Shown here in pieces: positions 17,739 through 26,276 of a stretch of DNA of 47,962 nucleotides. Every line of letters starts with the position of its first letter. The stretch's first letter is position 1. The stretch comes from Shewanella benthica KT99 (GTDB taxonomy: Bacteria; Pseudomonadota; Gammaproteobacteria; Enterobacterales; Shewanellaceae), in the NCBI RefSeq assembly GCF_000172075.1, contig NZ_ABIC01000033.1, positions 1 through 47,962 of the forward strand. Direction: 5' to 3'. The position numbers were made by a program, and so were the translations under genes. The notes under the pieces are model-generated. The model saw only the letters and a list, made by a program, of their open reading frames with translations. It made no database searches and was not told the DNA's origin.

Positions 17739-18203
17739 GTGCGATGTTATTTTTTAAGAGTGAGAGTCCCTAACTTGGGACTCTCACTGACCATCGAGCC
17801 AGGGCAAGCTGAGACCTTAGTGGGCTTAACCCAAGCCTTTAAAGCCGTTGCCGTTATTGTCGAGTCAGGTGATATGGCGGGCCATGCTACTGCTCTTACA
17901 CCGGGCGATGTGATAGTTACTGCAGCATTTGGAGGTATGTCTGGGGTCGCTAATGCAGGAGTGACAGGTACAGTCATTGAAAGTTTAGAAATGGCGCCGC
18001 TAGACTTTGTGACTCCCGCGGGAACGCAAGTAAAGTATACCGCTAGGGCAAGGTTTTCAGATTCTAGCGTTCACGATATAACTTTGCTTGGTTACTGGCA
18101 GAGTAGTAAAGAGTCGATAGTTATTATTGGTACTAGTATAAATATACAAAAGGGGAATAAACGTGCTGGTGAGTCGGGTTCAGCCAATGTCACGGTGAAC
18201 TAA
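17739..18203 (+). pseudogene. Remnant of a BIG2-type immunoglobulin-like surface protein
   Basis: The 154-codon open frame resembles two bacterial Ig-like (BIG2) repeats that have been damaged. The first gives LTIEPGQAETLVGLTQAFKA, then jumps to GHATALTPGDVIVTAAFGGMSGVANAGVT, missing the middle of the repeat. The second gives VTPAGTQVKYTARARFSDSS...ITLLGYWQSS and closes GSANVTV. Such repeats normally occur in long secreted adhesins with a signal peptide, and neither is present here. The apparent start lies next to a perfect 12-bp inverted repeat at 17759-17788, which suggests a rearrangement junction. I call it a gene fragment; expression as a small protein is not excluded. Confidence 0.6.
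17759..17788. repeat. Perfect 12-bp hairpin at the BIG2 fragment start
   Basis: AGTGAGAGTCCC and GGGACTCTCACT are separated by six bases. The hairpin lies inside the first codons of the open frame, so it may mark the break point of the original gene. Confidence 0.75.
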
Positions 18204-18225
18204 TACTCAGTTTAGGGTGATGACT

Positions 18226-18254
18226 AAGGGCGCCTTGTGCGCCTTTTATTTTTC
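18226..18254 (+). terminator. Hairpin terminator after the BIG2 fragment
   Basis: An AAGGGCGC/GCGCCTT stem with a short loop is followed by TTATTTTT. It still sits in the right place for the end of the degraded surface-protein gene. Confidence 0.65.
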
Positions 18255-18283
18255 TAAAATGCACTGTTCTAAAACTTTTTTAG

Positions 18284-18652
18284 CTAAAATATTGGGGTAA
18301 ATGCTTGTCCTTGTGGGGAAATAAGCCAAATGAAGCCTGCACTGTTTAGCGCTATCATGCACCACAGTCCTATTCTAAAGCTTAATTTCTGCGACTTATG
18401 CCTCAAGCTTTGCTGAGCTATGATGGCCCCAGGCCAACCGCCGCAGAGGGCCAGTAGTTGCAAGGTGCTCTCCTTGGTTCGCCAACGTCCATCTCGGGCG
18501 GCAGACTTATCCCGAGCATAAGCAATAAAAGTTATGATACTGACGCTAAGGTAAGTGACTATGGTAAATAGTGGCAGTCTTTCTGAGATCACACCCGCAG
18601 CGACTAGCACTAAAAAGACTAGCATACCGCCAATTTTAATTCTTGAATTCAT
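18284..18652 (-). CDS. DUF1294 family membrane protein
   Basis: A 122-residue protein with hydrophobic spans near 8-22, 27-43 and 95-112. The family hallmark is visible: YARDKSAARDGRWRTKESTLQLLALCGGWPGAIIAQQ followed by RHKSQKLSFR. Many DUF1294 proteins carry an N-terminal cold-shock domain; this one does not. Function unknown. It is followed on the same strand by no close gene. Confidence 0.8.
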   Translation of the reverse strand: MNSRIKIGGMLVFLVLVAAGVISERLPLFTIVTYLSVSIITFIAYARDKSAARDGRWRTKESTLQLLALCGGWPGAIIAQQSLRHKSQKLSFRIGLWCMIALNSAGFIWLISPQGQAFTPIF

Positions 18653-18727
18653 GGGGCGTTACTTAAATCAAAACATCGAGTTTATCAGAAAAATTCTATT
18701 TCTAATTCATAGATCTCTGTATCTTCC

Positions 18728-19219
18728 TCATCCATATATAAAAGTATAACCATGTGATCCTGCCGTTGCGCCTGCAACGGCAATGAGACTTAAACTCAGC
18801 AAAAAAATGTGCATGATGTGAACTATTCTGAAGGTCTTTTCACTATCTTGGGCTGCTTTTTTATGGAACCACTGATGTAAGAAAAGGGGTTCTAATACAA
18901 AGAGGACTAAGGTAAAAATCCCCCAAACTAATGTCATTAGGTGCATCCACCAAAACTGTGGGTAGAGGTAGCGATCCCAACCATTGATAATATCTAACAT
19001 CACATAGCCAGAGATCCCTGTCGCTAAGGTGATAAACTTGGCTTGAAAAGAGAACTTACTCTCTAACTGCTCAAAAAGTGCGAGTCGTTTCTCTGGTGAG
19101 GTGAGCTGCTTAATTGCAGGCAGTAAAATGGTGGTAACAAACGCCACTCCTCCAATCCAAAGCACAACCCCTAAAACATGAATGGCTCTAGCAATTACAA
19201 AATAGTGATGTTGTTCCAT
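18728..19219 (-). CDS. CopD-like four-helix membrane protein
   Basis: A 163-residue membrane protein with about four spans (near 7-30, 55-75, 86-108, 133-155). The first helix HYFVIARAIHVLGVVLWIGGVAF contains the His residues and WIGG motif seen in CopD and related DUF2269-type proteins, which may bind haem or copper. Another His-rich stretch is HIMHIFLLSLSL. No copper genes adjoin, so the substrate is not known. The family-level call is moderate. Confidence 0.65.
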   Translation of the reverse strand: MEQHHYFVIARAIHVLGVVLWIGGVAFVTTILLPAIKQLTSPEKRLALFEQLESKFSFQAKFITLATGISGYVMLDIINGWDRYLYPQFWWMHLMTLVWGIFTLVLFVLEPLFLHQWFHKKAAQDSEKTFRIVHIMHIFLLSLSLIAVAGATAGSHGYTFIYG

Positions 19220-19344
19220 AATCTATGTTTATCCAAAGTTAGCTAACGCTAATAATATGTATTTACAATACAGGTTATCAGCGGTTGCTTCTATGGCATA
19301 AGTCAAACTTTAAGCAATTTTACTAATTTGAACAGGATTAGGTT

Positions 19345-19548
19345 TTATAGCCGATAGTTTTCGACCAGCAAGAGCGTTCTGTCCAAGTAAAACAGGTTGC
19401 AGCCGCCAGCAATTAATTCAAGAGCTTGTAGTAGATAGAAGTAAGTATCAAATTGTCCTGCTGGGGCCCAGCTGCTCAAAACTATGTTGCTGCCTGATTG
19501 GAGCGCAGCTGCGATGGAGGGAATATCTGAAGAGGAGTTAGCGATCAC
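19345..19548 (-). CDS. Doubtful small ORF, unrecognised
   Basis: A 67-codon frame ([19 protein letters not shown]...). It shows no family I know, no signal peptide and no clear ribosome-binding site. It begins next to an inverted repeat (AGCGATCAC / GTGATCGCT near 19540-19565) which lies downstream of the DUF4442 gene. It could be a chance frame or a remnant; listed only for completeness. Confidence 0.2.
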   Translation of the reverse strand: MIANSSSDIPSIAAALQSGSNIVLSSWAPAGQFDTYFYLLQALELIAGGCNLFYLDRTLLLVENYRL

Positions 19549-19623
19549 TTTGAAGGTGATCGCTAGGCTTGTTACTTACTTCGATAATCGATGAGTTGGA
19601 TGCAGCTCATGGGTTTTAGCTCA

Positions 19624-20103
19624 TTAGGACTTGGGTGGCTTAGCCGAGATCCAAAGTTTAATGTGTCCCTGGACGACTATGATGTCGTTTTCATCATAGG
19701 CGGTAACCGCAACCAGTAGATCTCCCTCGACCCATTGCTCGGGCTTTACTTCGGCGACACAACGTATGTCACTACCAGCCTTAGCCGTGTAGTCTAAGCT
19801 CATGCCTTTGGGTATCCATCTTAAGTGTTGGGGAATAGAGGCTTCAGCCATTACGCCCATCGCCATCTCTAGCCCATTACAGATGGCGATGACATGGACG
19901 GTCTTAATATGATTATGCACGGCATGACGTTTCTTGATGAAGCATTCACAGTAATGCGGTCTTAGGTTAGTGATCAGCGGCTTGATGGTGCCAAAGTAGG
20001 GAGCCATTCTAGACACCATTGCTGAGAATATCTTGTTGCCGAAGGGGAAGCGGGTGACCTTGTTGTAGAGCGCCATCACCTTGGTGGGTCTTTGCTGTGT
20101 CAT
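19624..20103 (-). CDS. DUF4442 hotdog-fold protein (acyl-CoA thioesterase-like)
   Basis: A 159-residue protein. DUF4442 members have the hotdog fold of PaaI-type thioesterases. Consistent features are the N-terminal helical part (PFGNKIFSAMVSRMAPYFGTIKP), NHIKTVHVIAICNGLEMAMGVMA in the place of the central hotdog helix, and the alternating strands SLDYTAKAGSDIRCVAE and GDLLVAVTAYDENDIIVVQGHIKLWIS. Catalytic activity in this family is inferred, not shown. It stands alone, divergent from the DUF368 gene. Confidence 0.8.
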   Translation of the reverse strand: MTQQRPTKVMALYNKVTRFPFGNKIFSAMVSRMAPYFGTIKPLITNLRPHYCECFIKKRHAVHNHIKTVHVIAICNGLEMAMGVMAEASIPQHLRWIPKGMSLDYTAKAGSDIRCVAEVKPEQWVEGDLLVAVTAYDENDIIVVQGHIKLWISAKPPKS

Positions 20104-20370
20104 CTTTATCTGGCCTTATTGTTATAGGATACTGGAGCTTAGGCCCCTGGTCGGATGAGTTTAGACTATATGGATAACAAAAAACTAACAAGTTGATTTT
20201 TAGTCAATAGCGGTTTGGCCCAAGGATAGTGGTCTTTTCGGAGACTAATTTAGCCTCAGCGAGCCAATTTAGCCTAAATGAAACAAAGTTCATTTCCCTT
20301 TAGCGGATCATCAATCGTATAATCCCTCTACAGAAAAACGTTATACCATTTAACTAAATAAGGCTGAAAA

Positions 20371-21327
20371 TTGAAATACCTGCTTACCTACCTAAAAGGC
20401 ATGGCGATGGGCGCCGCCGATGTGGTCCCTGGCGTTTCCGGTGGAACCATTGCTTTTATCACAGGTATTCTTGATACCTTGTTAGACAGCATTCGCCGTA
20501 TCAATCCAAGTTTGATCAAGGTGGTGAGGGAGCAAGGCATTAAAGGTGCATTCAATCATATCAACGGGCCTTTCTTGGTGTGTGTCTTCGGTGGAATATT
20601 AACCAGTATTTTCAGTCTCTCTAAGTTGATCTCTTATCTTTTGCTCAATCATCCGATACCTGTGTGGTCCTTTTTCTTTGGCCTGATCTTGATCTCGGTA
20701 GTGCATATGCTCAAGCAGGTAAAAGGCTTCTCTGTGATCCGCATGGTGTTATTCACCTTGGGCGTGCTGTTTGCCTGGGGGATCACTATGCTCAACCCCA
20801 TCTCATTGGAGATGACTTACCTTAATATATTCATAGGTGGCAGTATCGCCATCTGCGCCATGTTACTTCCGGGGATTTCGGGCAGCTTCATCTTGTTGTT
20901 GTTAGGCCTGTATCCACCCGTGCTCGCCGCGGTAAAGAATTTCGATATCGCCGTGCTTGCCGTCTTTGCCAGTGGATGTATTTTCGGGCTGTTGACATTC
21001 AGCCATCTTCTGTCGGCACTGCTGGTTAAGTTTCACGACGCCACCCTCATCTTCTTAACGGGCTTGATGCTGGGAACTCTGGGGAAGATCTGGCCCTGGA
21101 AAGAGGTGATCTCCTGGCGTGAAAACTCTGCCGGTGAACAGGTACCTCTGCTGGAGCAGAACCTCTCACCCATGCATTTTGAACAAGTAACCGGACAGGC
21201 TGCGCACATTTCCTGGGCCGTAGTGGCCTTGCTTGCTGGCATACTACTGGTATGGGGCATGGAGAAGGTTGCCGAACGAAATTCAGGGTCAGACACAGAT
21301 AAGCACAAGCTTAATAAAGAGACTTAA
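20371..21327 (+). CDS. popT: DUF368 membrane protein, PopT-type undecaprenyl-phosphate transporter
   Basis: A 318-residue polytopic protein. The family signature lies at the start: KGMAMGAADVVPGVSGGTIAFITGI, and a related inverted-repeat motif LLPGISGSFILLLLGLY sits near 170. About eight to ten hydrophobic spans are present. DUF368 proteins were recently shown to recycle undecaprenyl phosphate across the inner membrane (PopT), serving peptidoglycan and O-antigen synthesis. The start is a TTG at 20371, preceded by AAGG, since no ATG precedes the signature. A small lipoprotein gene follows within 5 nt, suggesting co-transcription. The UppP phosphatase gene of the same lipid cycle is 23 kb away in the window. 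Confidence 0.88.
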   Translation: MKYLLTYLKGMAMGAADVVPGVSGGTIAFITGILDTLLDSIRRINPSLIKVVREQGIKGAFNHINGPFLVCVFGGILTSIFSLSKLISYLLLNHPIPVWSFFFGLILISVVHMLKQVKGFSVIRMVLFTLGVLFAWGITMLNPISLEMTYLNIFIGGSIAICAMLLPGISGSFILLLLGLYPPVLAAVKNFDIAVLAVFASGCIFGLLTFSHLLSALLVKFHDATLIFLTGLMLGTLGKIWPWKEVISWRENSAGEQVPLLEQNLSPMHFEQVTGQAAHISWAVVALLAGILLVWGMEKVAERNSGSDTDKHKLNKET

Positions 21328-21331
21328 TCTA

Positions 21332-21520
21332 ATGAAACGTGTACTTATTATCACTGCCTTGTTGGGGATTTCAGCCTGCGCGACCAATATTGATTTCGAT
21401 CTCGACAGCGAAGACTGTGCCAATCAAGATGTTGTGGAAGTGATACAAGATCCTATGATCGAAAATAATGAGCGCATGATTGAGGATGCCAGAAGAGACG
21501 GCAGGCTGCAGCGAAATTAG
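21332..21520 (+). CDS. Small predicted lipoprotein
   Basis: A 62-residue protein beginning MKRVLIITALLGISACATN. It has a basic start, a short hydrophobic core and a lipobox ISAC with the lipidated Cys at about residue 16. The rest is acidic and polar (FDLDSEDCANQDVVEV...RRDGRLQRN). It starts 4 nt after the popT stop, so it is probably translated from the same message. No family is recognised. Being envelope-located and coupled to a lipid-carrier transporter is notable, but a functional link is only inference. Confidence 0.7.
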   Translation: MKRVLIITALLGISACATNIDFDLDSEDCANQDVVEVIQDPMIENNERMIEDARRDGRLQRN

Positions 21521-21571
21521 CCGAGCAGCTTGAAGCTGGTAGACAGATCTTAGATCTGTCTTAAGATTTAG

Positions 21572-21919
21572 TTATCCAGCCTGGCGGCTATTGTCGACCA
21601 TTTTTTTATCATAGTATTCGAAGGGAAATAGGTTTCTAATTCTCTGGGTGATGGTGTCATTCACATGGGCGGAAATATGCAGTCTTATCGCACCAGATAG
21701 CTTTTCACATCTGACTGTGCAGGTGAGCTTCTCAGATTTGGCTAAGGCTCGGCAGTCCTTCTGAAATTTCTCCGGGATCTTGCCCTTGTGAGATTTAAGT
21801 CTTCCATCTTTAAAGTGCATCTCGAAGATTTTCAGTCCCTTCTTGCCGCTAAAGATGAGCTTATAAGCGAGAAAAATCCCTATTGCAATAAATAGCACTT
21901 TCAATACTGTTGCTGTCAT
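21572..21919 (-). CDS. DUF3634 family protein
   Basis: A 115-residue protein with one N-terminal membrane span (VLKVLFIAIGIFLAYKLIF) and a small cytosolic domain. The pattern FEMHFKDGRLKSHKGKIPEKFQKDCRALA, then an SGAIRLHIS strand and TQRIRNLFPF, fits DUF3634 of Shewanella and Vibrio. Function unknown. It is convergent with popT and its lipoprotein gene. Confidence 0.7.
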   Translation of the reverse strand: MTATVLKVLFIAIGIFLAYKLIFSGKKGLKIFEMHFKDGRLKSHKGKIPEKFQKDCRALAKSEKLTCTVRCEKLSGAIRLHISAHVNDTITQRIRNLFPFEYYDKKMVDNSRQAG

Positions 21920-22140
21920 GTCGTCATCCTGTCTTTATTTATCTCGTTACTTTATATTAGATAACAATACTCTTGTGGCTGAGATTTTTAAAGTGTTGCA
22001 GTGCACACTTTGAATAGAGACTCTGTATCTGTGTAATACCATTTGGTGTTACTTGTTATATGGTTTTCATGGGCTATGATTAATCCTTAGGACTGCAGTC
22101 AATCAAGGATGGTGATATGTTTTATCTAATTCAGTTAAAT

Positions 22141-22167
22141 AAAAAAACCGCCCTGATGGCGGTTTTT
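22141..22167. terminator. Terminator of the truncated porin gene, beside an octamer repeat
   Basis: AAAACCGCC-CTGAT-GGCGGTTTT is flanked by A and T runs. It lies 33 nt past the porin stop on the minus strand. Three AATAAATC octamers (22175-22197) sit between the hairpin and the stop codon. Confidence 0.8.
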
Positions 22168-22199
22168 CCTTACTAATAAATCAATAAATCAATAAATAG

Positions 22200-22463
22200 T
22201 TAGAAGCCATAGCTGGCGGTGAATAGAACGGTGCCATCATTTTGCCATGCGCCATCCTTAATGATGTTGTCATCACTTAGGTTGGTTTCCAGCCAGGCGA
22301 GGGATAATCCGAAACCGGCCAACTCTGTCGAGAGACCGATAGAGTAATCAAGGTAGTCTTCACCCCAGTCGAGATCGGCGCCATCACCATAGCTGTAACC
22401 GACATGGGCATCTAGGCTCCAGTTTTCGGCAATTTCATAAGAATAGTTAAGCTCTGAGTCATA
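22200..22463 (-). pseudogene. C-terminal stump of a TorF-type putative porin
   Basis: The minus strand encodes YDSELNYSYEIAENWSLDAH, then GYSYGDGADLDWGEDYLDYS, GLSLAWLETNLSDD and the final GTVLFTASYGF followed by a stop. Alternating beta strands and the aromatic last residue are typical of outer-membrane beta barrels, and the wording fits the TIGR02001/TorF family. Only about 87 codons remain: the N-terminal two thirds, with signal peptide, are missing. The break is at the edge of the IS4-family element. The missing part is not found on the far side of that element, so a deletion went with or followed the insertion. Confidence 0.8.
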
Positions 22464-23915
22464 TGTTAGTCCTTAAGGAGCTGTAGCCCTTTAAATATGA
22501 GGGGTTATACATTCTCAGCCATGAGTTTCTGTTAGTTGTACAAAAAGCGTCTGATTATCTCTTTTAGGATGAGCGCGGCAAGCATACTCACTGAAGTAAC
22601 GGCACCATTTCCTTAGTGTCTTTTTGATCCTGTATTCACGTCCAGATAACAGTGCTTTTAAAATGTCAGGCAGCCAATCGTTTGCACACCGTGCGACTTT
22701 TTGTCGTAGATATAGTCACTTGGTGTATTAGGCCGCTCGCCCTCGCGATAAAGCGCTTTAATAGTAAGGTAAGCATGCTCGCCCACACGAGACTTTCGGC
22801 AATGCTTTTATCTCGAGTATTGAAGGTTTTTAAACCGCTGTAGGACTTTAACTCCTTGAAGAATAATTCTATTTGCCAGCGCAACCCATATAATTCACTT
22901 ACTTTATCAGCGCTGAATTGTGCTCGCTTTAGGTTGGTGATGAGGTAACCAATCGCCGATTTATTTCTATCCCAGAAGGCGATTAATCGATGAGTTCCTG
23001 GCTTGCTTTTCCACTGAACATCGAGGTCGATTATTTGCTCTCGATGCCATTTAAGTTGCTTTATTTTTTTACCGATTAACCCTTCTATCGCAAGTCCTTG
23101 GCTATCAAAAGCCGCTTTTATATCGGGATTAATTTTACCATTGGTTCGCATAATTACATGACCACCGTGTTTGTCTGCTTGATAGCAGTAATCAATATTA
23201 AAGTAACCCGCGTCCATGAGCAGCAAGGTGTCCTGTATTTCATAAGCAAAGGGATTATAGTGCCGCTCACTTTCTGAATCGGGAGAAATACCCAGATAAT
23301 TGTAATGACCAGACATCAAATCCGTGGTCACGTGTCACTCCATGGCTGCCGGGTGAGTCTTGGTGAATCGGCCGGGAAACTCTTTAGTTAAACCAATGTG
23401 CAATTTGAGGGAGCTAGCATCATGAGCCTCTATCGACTTAAAGGGGTATTCACTCGGTAATACTCTATGCACTAACTCGAGTAGCCACTCGTTAGCGGCT
23501 TGTTCGACAAGAGTCCTAAGCAGTTGAGTTAACTCTGGTTTTTTAGTTTATTATGCAAGGGCTTATAGTTGATCCCGATGTCATGTTGGCTGCATAAATT
23601 CTTATGAATATCAGCAAGGTTAATATTGGTTCTGGTTCCCAAAGTATTGAGGATTGCCAGCACCAACTGCATGGGTGAAATGTTGCGCATCCGCTGCATG
23701 AAATGACACTGTTTGGCTAATTGAGTGATGTTGCATGAGTTAAGAACACTTGTCAGTTGCTTAGGAATCGCGTTAAAATTCATCTTGTGCTCTCTCATTT
23801 TTGATTAGTGGTTCGCACTTACTATTTGATCATGAGATGAGTACAACTTCCAACATTTATTAAATAACATTGGTTAATCATGTAGATATTGAGTTTTTGC
23901 TTAAGATCCTACGTA
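22464..23915 (-). mobile_element. Degenerate IS4-family insertion sequence
   Basis: The element is bounded by the 9-bp direct repeat TGAGTCATA (22455-22463 and 23916-23924), a length usual for IS4-family target duplications. Near the ends CTTAAG occurs at both sides as part of weak inverted repeats. It contains one transposase gene broken in several places. The edges are estimates because the terminal repeats are poor. The flanking porin gene does not resume on the other side, so the direct repeat could also be chance. Confidence 0.6.
22515..23798 (-). pseudogene. IS4-family transposase, frameshifted
   Basis: The N-terminus (MREHKMNFNAIPKQLTSVLN) runs to 23529. A frameshift follows, after which PELTQLLRTLVEQAANEWLL and SIEAHDASSLKLHIGLTKEF (first catalytic Asp) can be read. 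An in-frame TGA interrupts PAAME*HVTTDLMSG. The next part contains LLLMDAGYFN (second Asp) and the IS4 YREK motif in YGLRWQIELFFKELKSYSG. Another shift near 22670 separates RLAA from DILKALLSGREYRIKKTL and the C-terminus. At least three lesions make this a dead transposase. Confidence 0.85.
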
Positions 23916-23963
23916 TGAGTCATAAGTCATAAGCTAGATATGACCCCGCGACTAGTTCCAAAT

Positions 23964-24001
23964 AAAAAGCCCCTTTACGTTTCGGTAAAGGGGCTTTTTT
24001 G
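23964..24001. terminator. Terminator downstream of the symporter gene
   Basis: AAAGCCCCTTTAC-GTTTCG-GTAAAGGGGCTTT is flanked by A and T runs. It lies about 36 nt beyond the stop codon of the dicarboxylate symporter (minus strand). Confidence 0.85.
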
Positions 24002-24036
24002 TCAGTTATATTTATGACTAATATTTGTGATTCAGA

Positions 24037-25281
24037 CTACTTATTTTCTGGACAAAATCTATCCATTACTACAGCGCAGACTGCGTCGCCTGTAATGTTC
24101 AGAGAGGTACGGATCATGTCAAATATACGGTCCAATGCGAACAATAGTGGTAGGCCGTCAATCGGGATACCGGCTGCAAGTAGCACGGCGACAACGAGGA
24201 AGGAGGGCCCTGGCACACCGGCTTGACCTATGGCGCCCAGTGTCGAAGTGAAGATAATGGCAGCATAGGCTGTCATGGTCAGATCGACGTGATACATCTG
24301 AGCGAAGAACATGGCGACTAAGCCATAGTAGATAGCGTTCCCCGTCATATTGATGGTCGCGCCCAGTGGTAATACGAAGGCTGTAGTTGCCTTGGAGACA
24401 TTGAGCTCCTCTTCACAGGTTTCCATGGTGACTGGCAATGTCGCCATAGATGACGCGGTAGATAAAGCCATCGCTTGAGGTTTCTTCATCGCCGAGACAA
24501 ACTTCATCACAGGGACGTTTGAGAAAAACTTCACCACCAAGGGGAAAAAGATGAAGGCATAGATAAGAATTGCCACAACGAATACAAGGAATAGCTTCAA
24601 TACGACTTCTAGAGCCTGAAATCCGAATGAGCCCACAGATTCAGCCATCAGACCAAATACACCCAGAGGCGCGATGATCATCACGCAATTGATCATCCAT
24701 ACGAAGGCTTCTACTAGGGTATTGAGGCCTTTGATAATCGGCTTGGCACCATCGCCTTTCACTTTACTTAATGCGACACCGAAGAAGATACAGAAGACCA
24801 ATATCTGCAGAATATTCCCCGAGCTCATAGATTCAAACACATTAGTCGGGATCATCCCAATCAAGGTATCTATGGCGCCTGGAAGTGCGCCTTGCTCTGC
24901 GGTGACTTGGGTTAGTGATTGACCCTGTGCGCTAAAGTCTATGCCAGCTCCTGGCTTAAAAATATTTCCCATGACCAGTGCCAGCGTGACGGCAACGCCT
25001 GAGGTGATAATGAAGAAGGCAAAAGTGCCGATACCTATCTTACCCGCAGAAGGGCTATCACCTAAGCTGGCGGCGCCGGCGATAATGGATACTACGACCA
25101 AGGGAATGACCAGCATCTTAATCAGGTGGATAAAGAGGGTACCAAGAGGCCCAAATATGGCGGCATCCTCTCCCATGTAAAGGCCCACTAAGGCACCAAT
25201 TATCATGGCGATGACCACCTGAAGACCTATGTTATTGATTAATTTTTTATCTCGAATTGCCACGCTAACCCCGTTGTTCAA
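24037..25281 (-). CDS. Dicarboxylate/amino acid:cation symporter (DAACS, GltP/DctA type)
   Basis: A 414-residue membrane transporter for acidic amino acids or C4-dicarboxylates driven by Na+ or H+. It has the eight-span plus two-hairpin layout of the family. Visible signatures are the serine-rich hairpin ALSTASSMATLPVTMETCEE near 285-305, LPLGATINMTGNAIYYG (the NMxxT cation site), and the second hairpin GQAGVPGPSFLVVAVLL with a late LFALDRIFDMIRTSLNITGDA. These are intact. The exact substrate cannot be assigned. It has its own terminator and stands alone beside the IS4 remnant. Confidence 0.9.
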   Translation of the reverse strand: MNNGVSVAIRDKKLINNIGLQVVIAMIIGALVGLYMGEDAAIFGPLGTLFIHLIKMLVIPLVVVSIIAGAASLGDSPSAGKIGIGTFAFFIITSGVAVTLALVMGNIFKPGAGIDFSAQGQSLTQVTAEQGALPGAIDTLIGMIPTNVFESMSSGNILQILVFCIFFGVALSKVKGDGAKPIIKGLNTLVEAFVWMINCVMIIAPLGVFGLMAESVGSFGFQALEVVLKLFLVFVVAILIYAFIFFPLVVKFFSNVPVMKFVSAMKKPQAMALSTASSMATLPVTMETCEEELNVSKATTAFVLPLGATINMTGNAIYYGLVAMFFAQMYHVDLTMTAYAAIIFTSTLGAIGQAGVPGPSFLVVAVLLAAGIPIDGLPLLFALDRIFDMIRTSLNITGDAVCAVVMDRFCPENK

Positions 25282-25900
25282 CTGATCTGTAAAGCTTTTT
25301 TGAAGGAGCGTAAAGTTATCACATCAGTGTATCTGACACTGTGAAACAGCACTTAACTAGGGGGTTAACTCATCCTTATATAAAAAAACTCGTCTTTCAT
25401 TAAACTATCTTTAAAAAAGTATAGGTAAATTCCATTTATCGTTAACATGAGTTGAGTTTCAGCAAGGCTTTTTTTGATATCTGCATTTGCCGCTGCTTAT
25501 TTGGCCAAGTATGTAGTTTTTTTTCCTCATACAGTGAGTTTGCTTCGAATGAAGCTTGAGGGCATTTTCTGGTTTAGCTTCTCGCTGAATGGGTGTTGGC
25601 TAGTGAGTTTTACTTTCAAGGTTATCTATCGCTTCCCAGCGGTGGATGTGCACTTTTACTTTGAGAGGGTTCTGCGAGCCGCGGGCTCTTGATTTCATAA
25701 GCGCCGTCCTTGGAGGATCTAGCAAAAAACCTGACCTTATTCTCTGCATATTTTTAATTTTCAATCCTTGAAAGTAACTGTTAATAGCTATAAATTCAGC
25801 TAGATACTATGCGCGCATGGGAAATGTTAGCTTTATTAATTGTGCACGCGCACTGTACAGCTATTATTAGTCTAATCAGCTTGATCATGGAGAAGATTGT
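25282..25900. promoter_or_regulatory. Gene-free gap with a candidate hspQ promoter
   Basis: I see no convincing gene here; the 72-codon frame at 25474 has no family and no ribosome-binding site. Ahead of hspQ, CTTGAAA at 25767 and TATAAA at 25789 are spaced by about 15 bp. CTTGAA matches the -35 element used by heat-shock sigma-32, but the -10 looks like an ordinary sigma-70 box, so only a weak case exists. The remainder is AT-rich and includes the symporter promoter region. Confidence 0.3.
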
Positions 25901-26230
25901 ATGGGAACGGTAACAAATATAACCAATGCAAAATTTTCCGTTGGCGACTTAATTCACCACCGGCTTTTTGGCTATCGTGGCGTTATTGTCGATGTTGATT
26001 TGAACTTTCAACTAACTGATAATTGGTATGAACAAGTCGCTAAGTCTCGACCTCCAAAAAATAAGCCTTGGTATAGTGTGTTAGTTCATGGGAGTTCACA
26101 TTCAACTTATGTGGCCGAACAAAACTTAGCGCCTGATGATATTTTGGAACCTATTAGCCATCCAATGCTTAAACAGTATTTTTCAGAGCTAGAAAATGGT
26201 CGATATATTAGGAATAGGCCCATTAATTAA
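25901..26230 (+). CDS. hspQ: Heat shock protein HspQ
   Basis: A 109-residue protein of the YccV/hemimethylated-DNA-binding fold family. Recognisable pattern: KFSVGDLIHHRLFGYRGVIVDVD, NWYEQVAKSRPPKNKPWYSVLVHGSSHSTYVAEQNL, ending HPMLKQYFSELENGRYI. In E. coli HspQ is a heat-induced specificity factor for the Lon protease and influences DnaA stability. An AGGAG-like box (TGGAGAAG) precedes the ATG. Intact. Confidence 0.92.
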   Translation: MGTVTNITNAKFSVGDLIHHRLFGYRGVIVDVDLNFQLTDNWYEQVAKSRPPKNKPWYSVLVHGSSHSTYVAEQNLAPDDILEPISHPMLKQYFSELENGRYIRNRPIN

Positions 26231-26231
26231 C

Positions 26232-26276
26232 ATGGCAGCAGCCAATAAAACTAAAATCGAAGAAGTAAATACTCAG
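26232..26276 (+). pseudogene. First fifteen codons of an interrupted ORF
   Basis: Immediately after hspQ an ATG opens a frame reading MAAANKTKIEEVNTQ, which then hits a TGA in the GTGTGAAC that begins the adjoining structured element. The Lys/Glu pattern looks like real coding sequence. I read it as the 5' end of a gene cut by an insertion. No continuation is seen downstream. The gene cannot be named from so little. Confidence 0.35.

Noticed and set aside
18226..22140. Genomic island or defence system
   Set aside because: Genes are ordinary small conserved proteins; there is no integrase, attachment repeat, restriction, toxin-antitoxin or CRISPR component.
25474..25692. 72-codon ORF before hspQ
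   Set aside because: No family, weak start, AT-rich and phenylalanine-rich by composition; probably chance.
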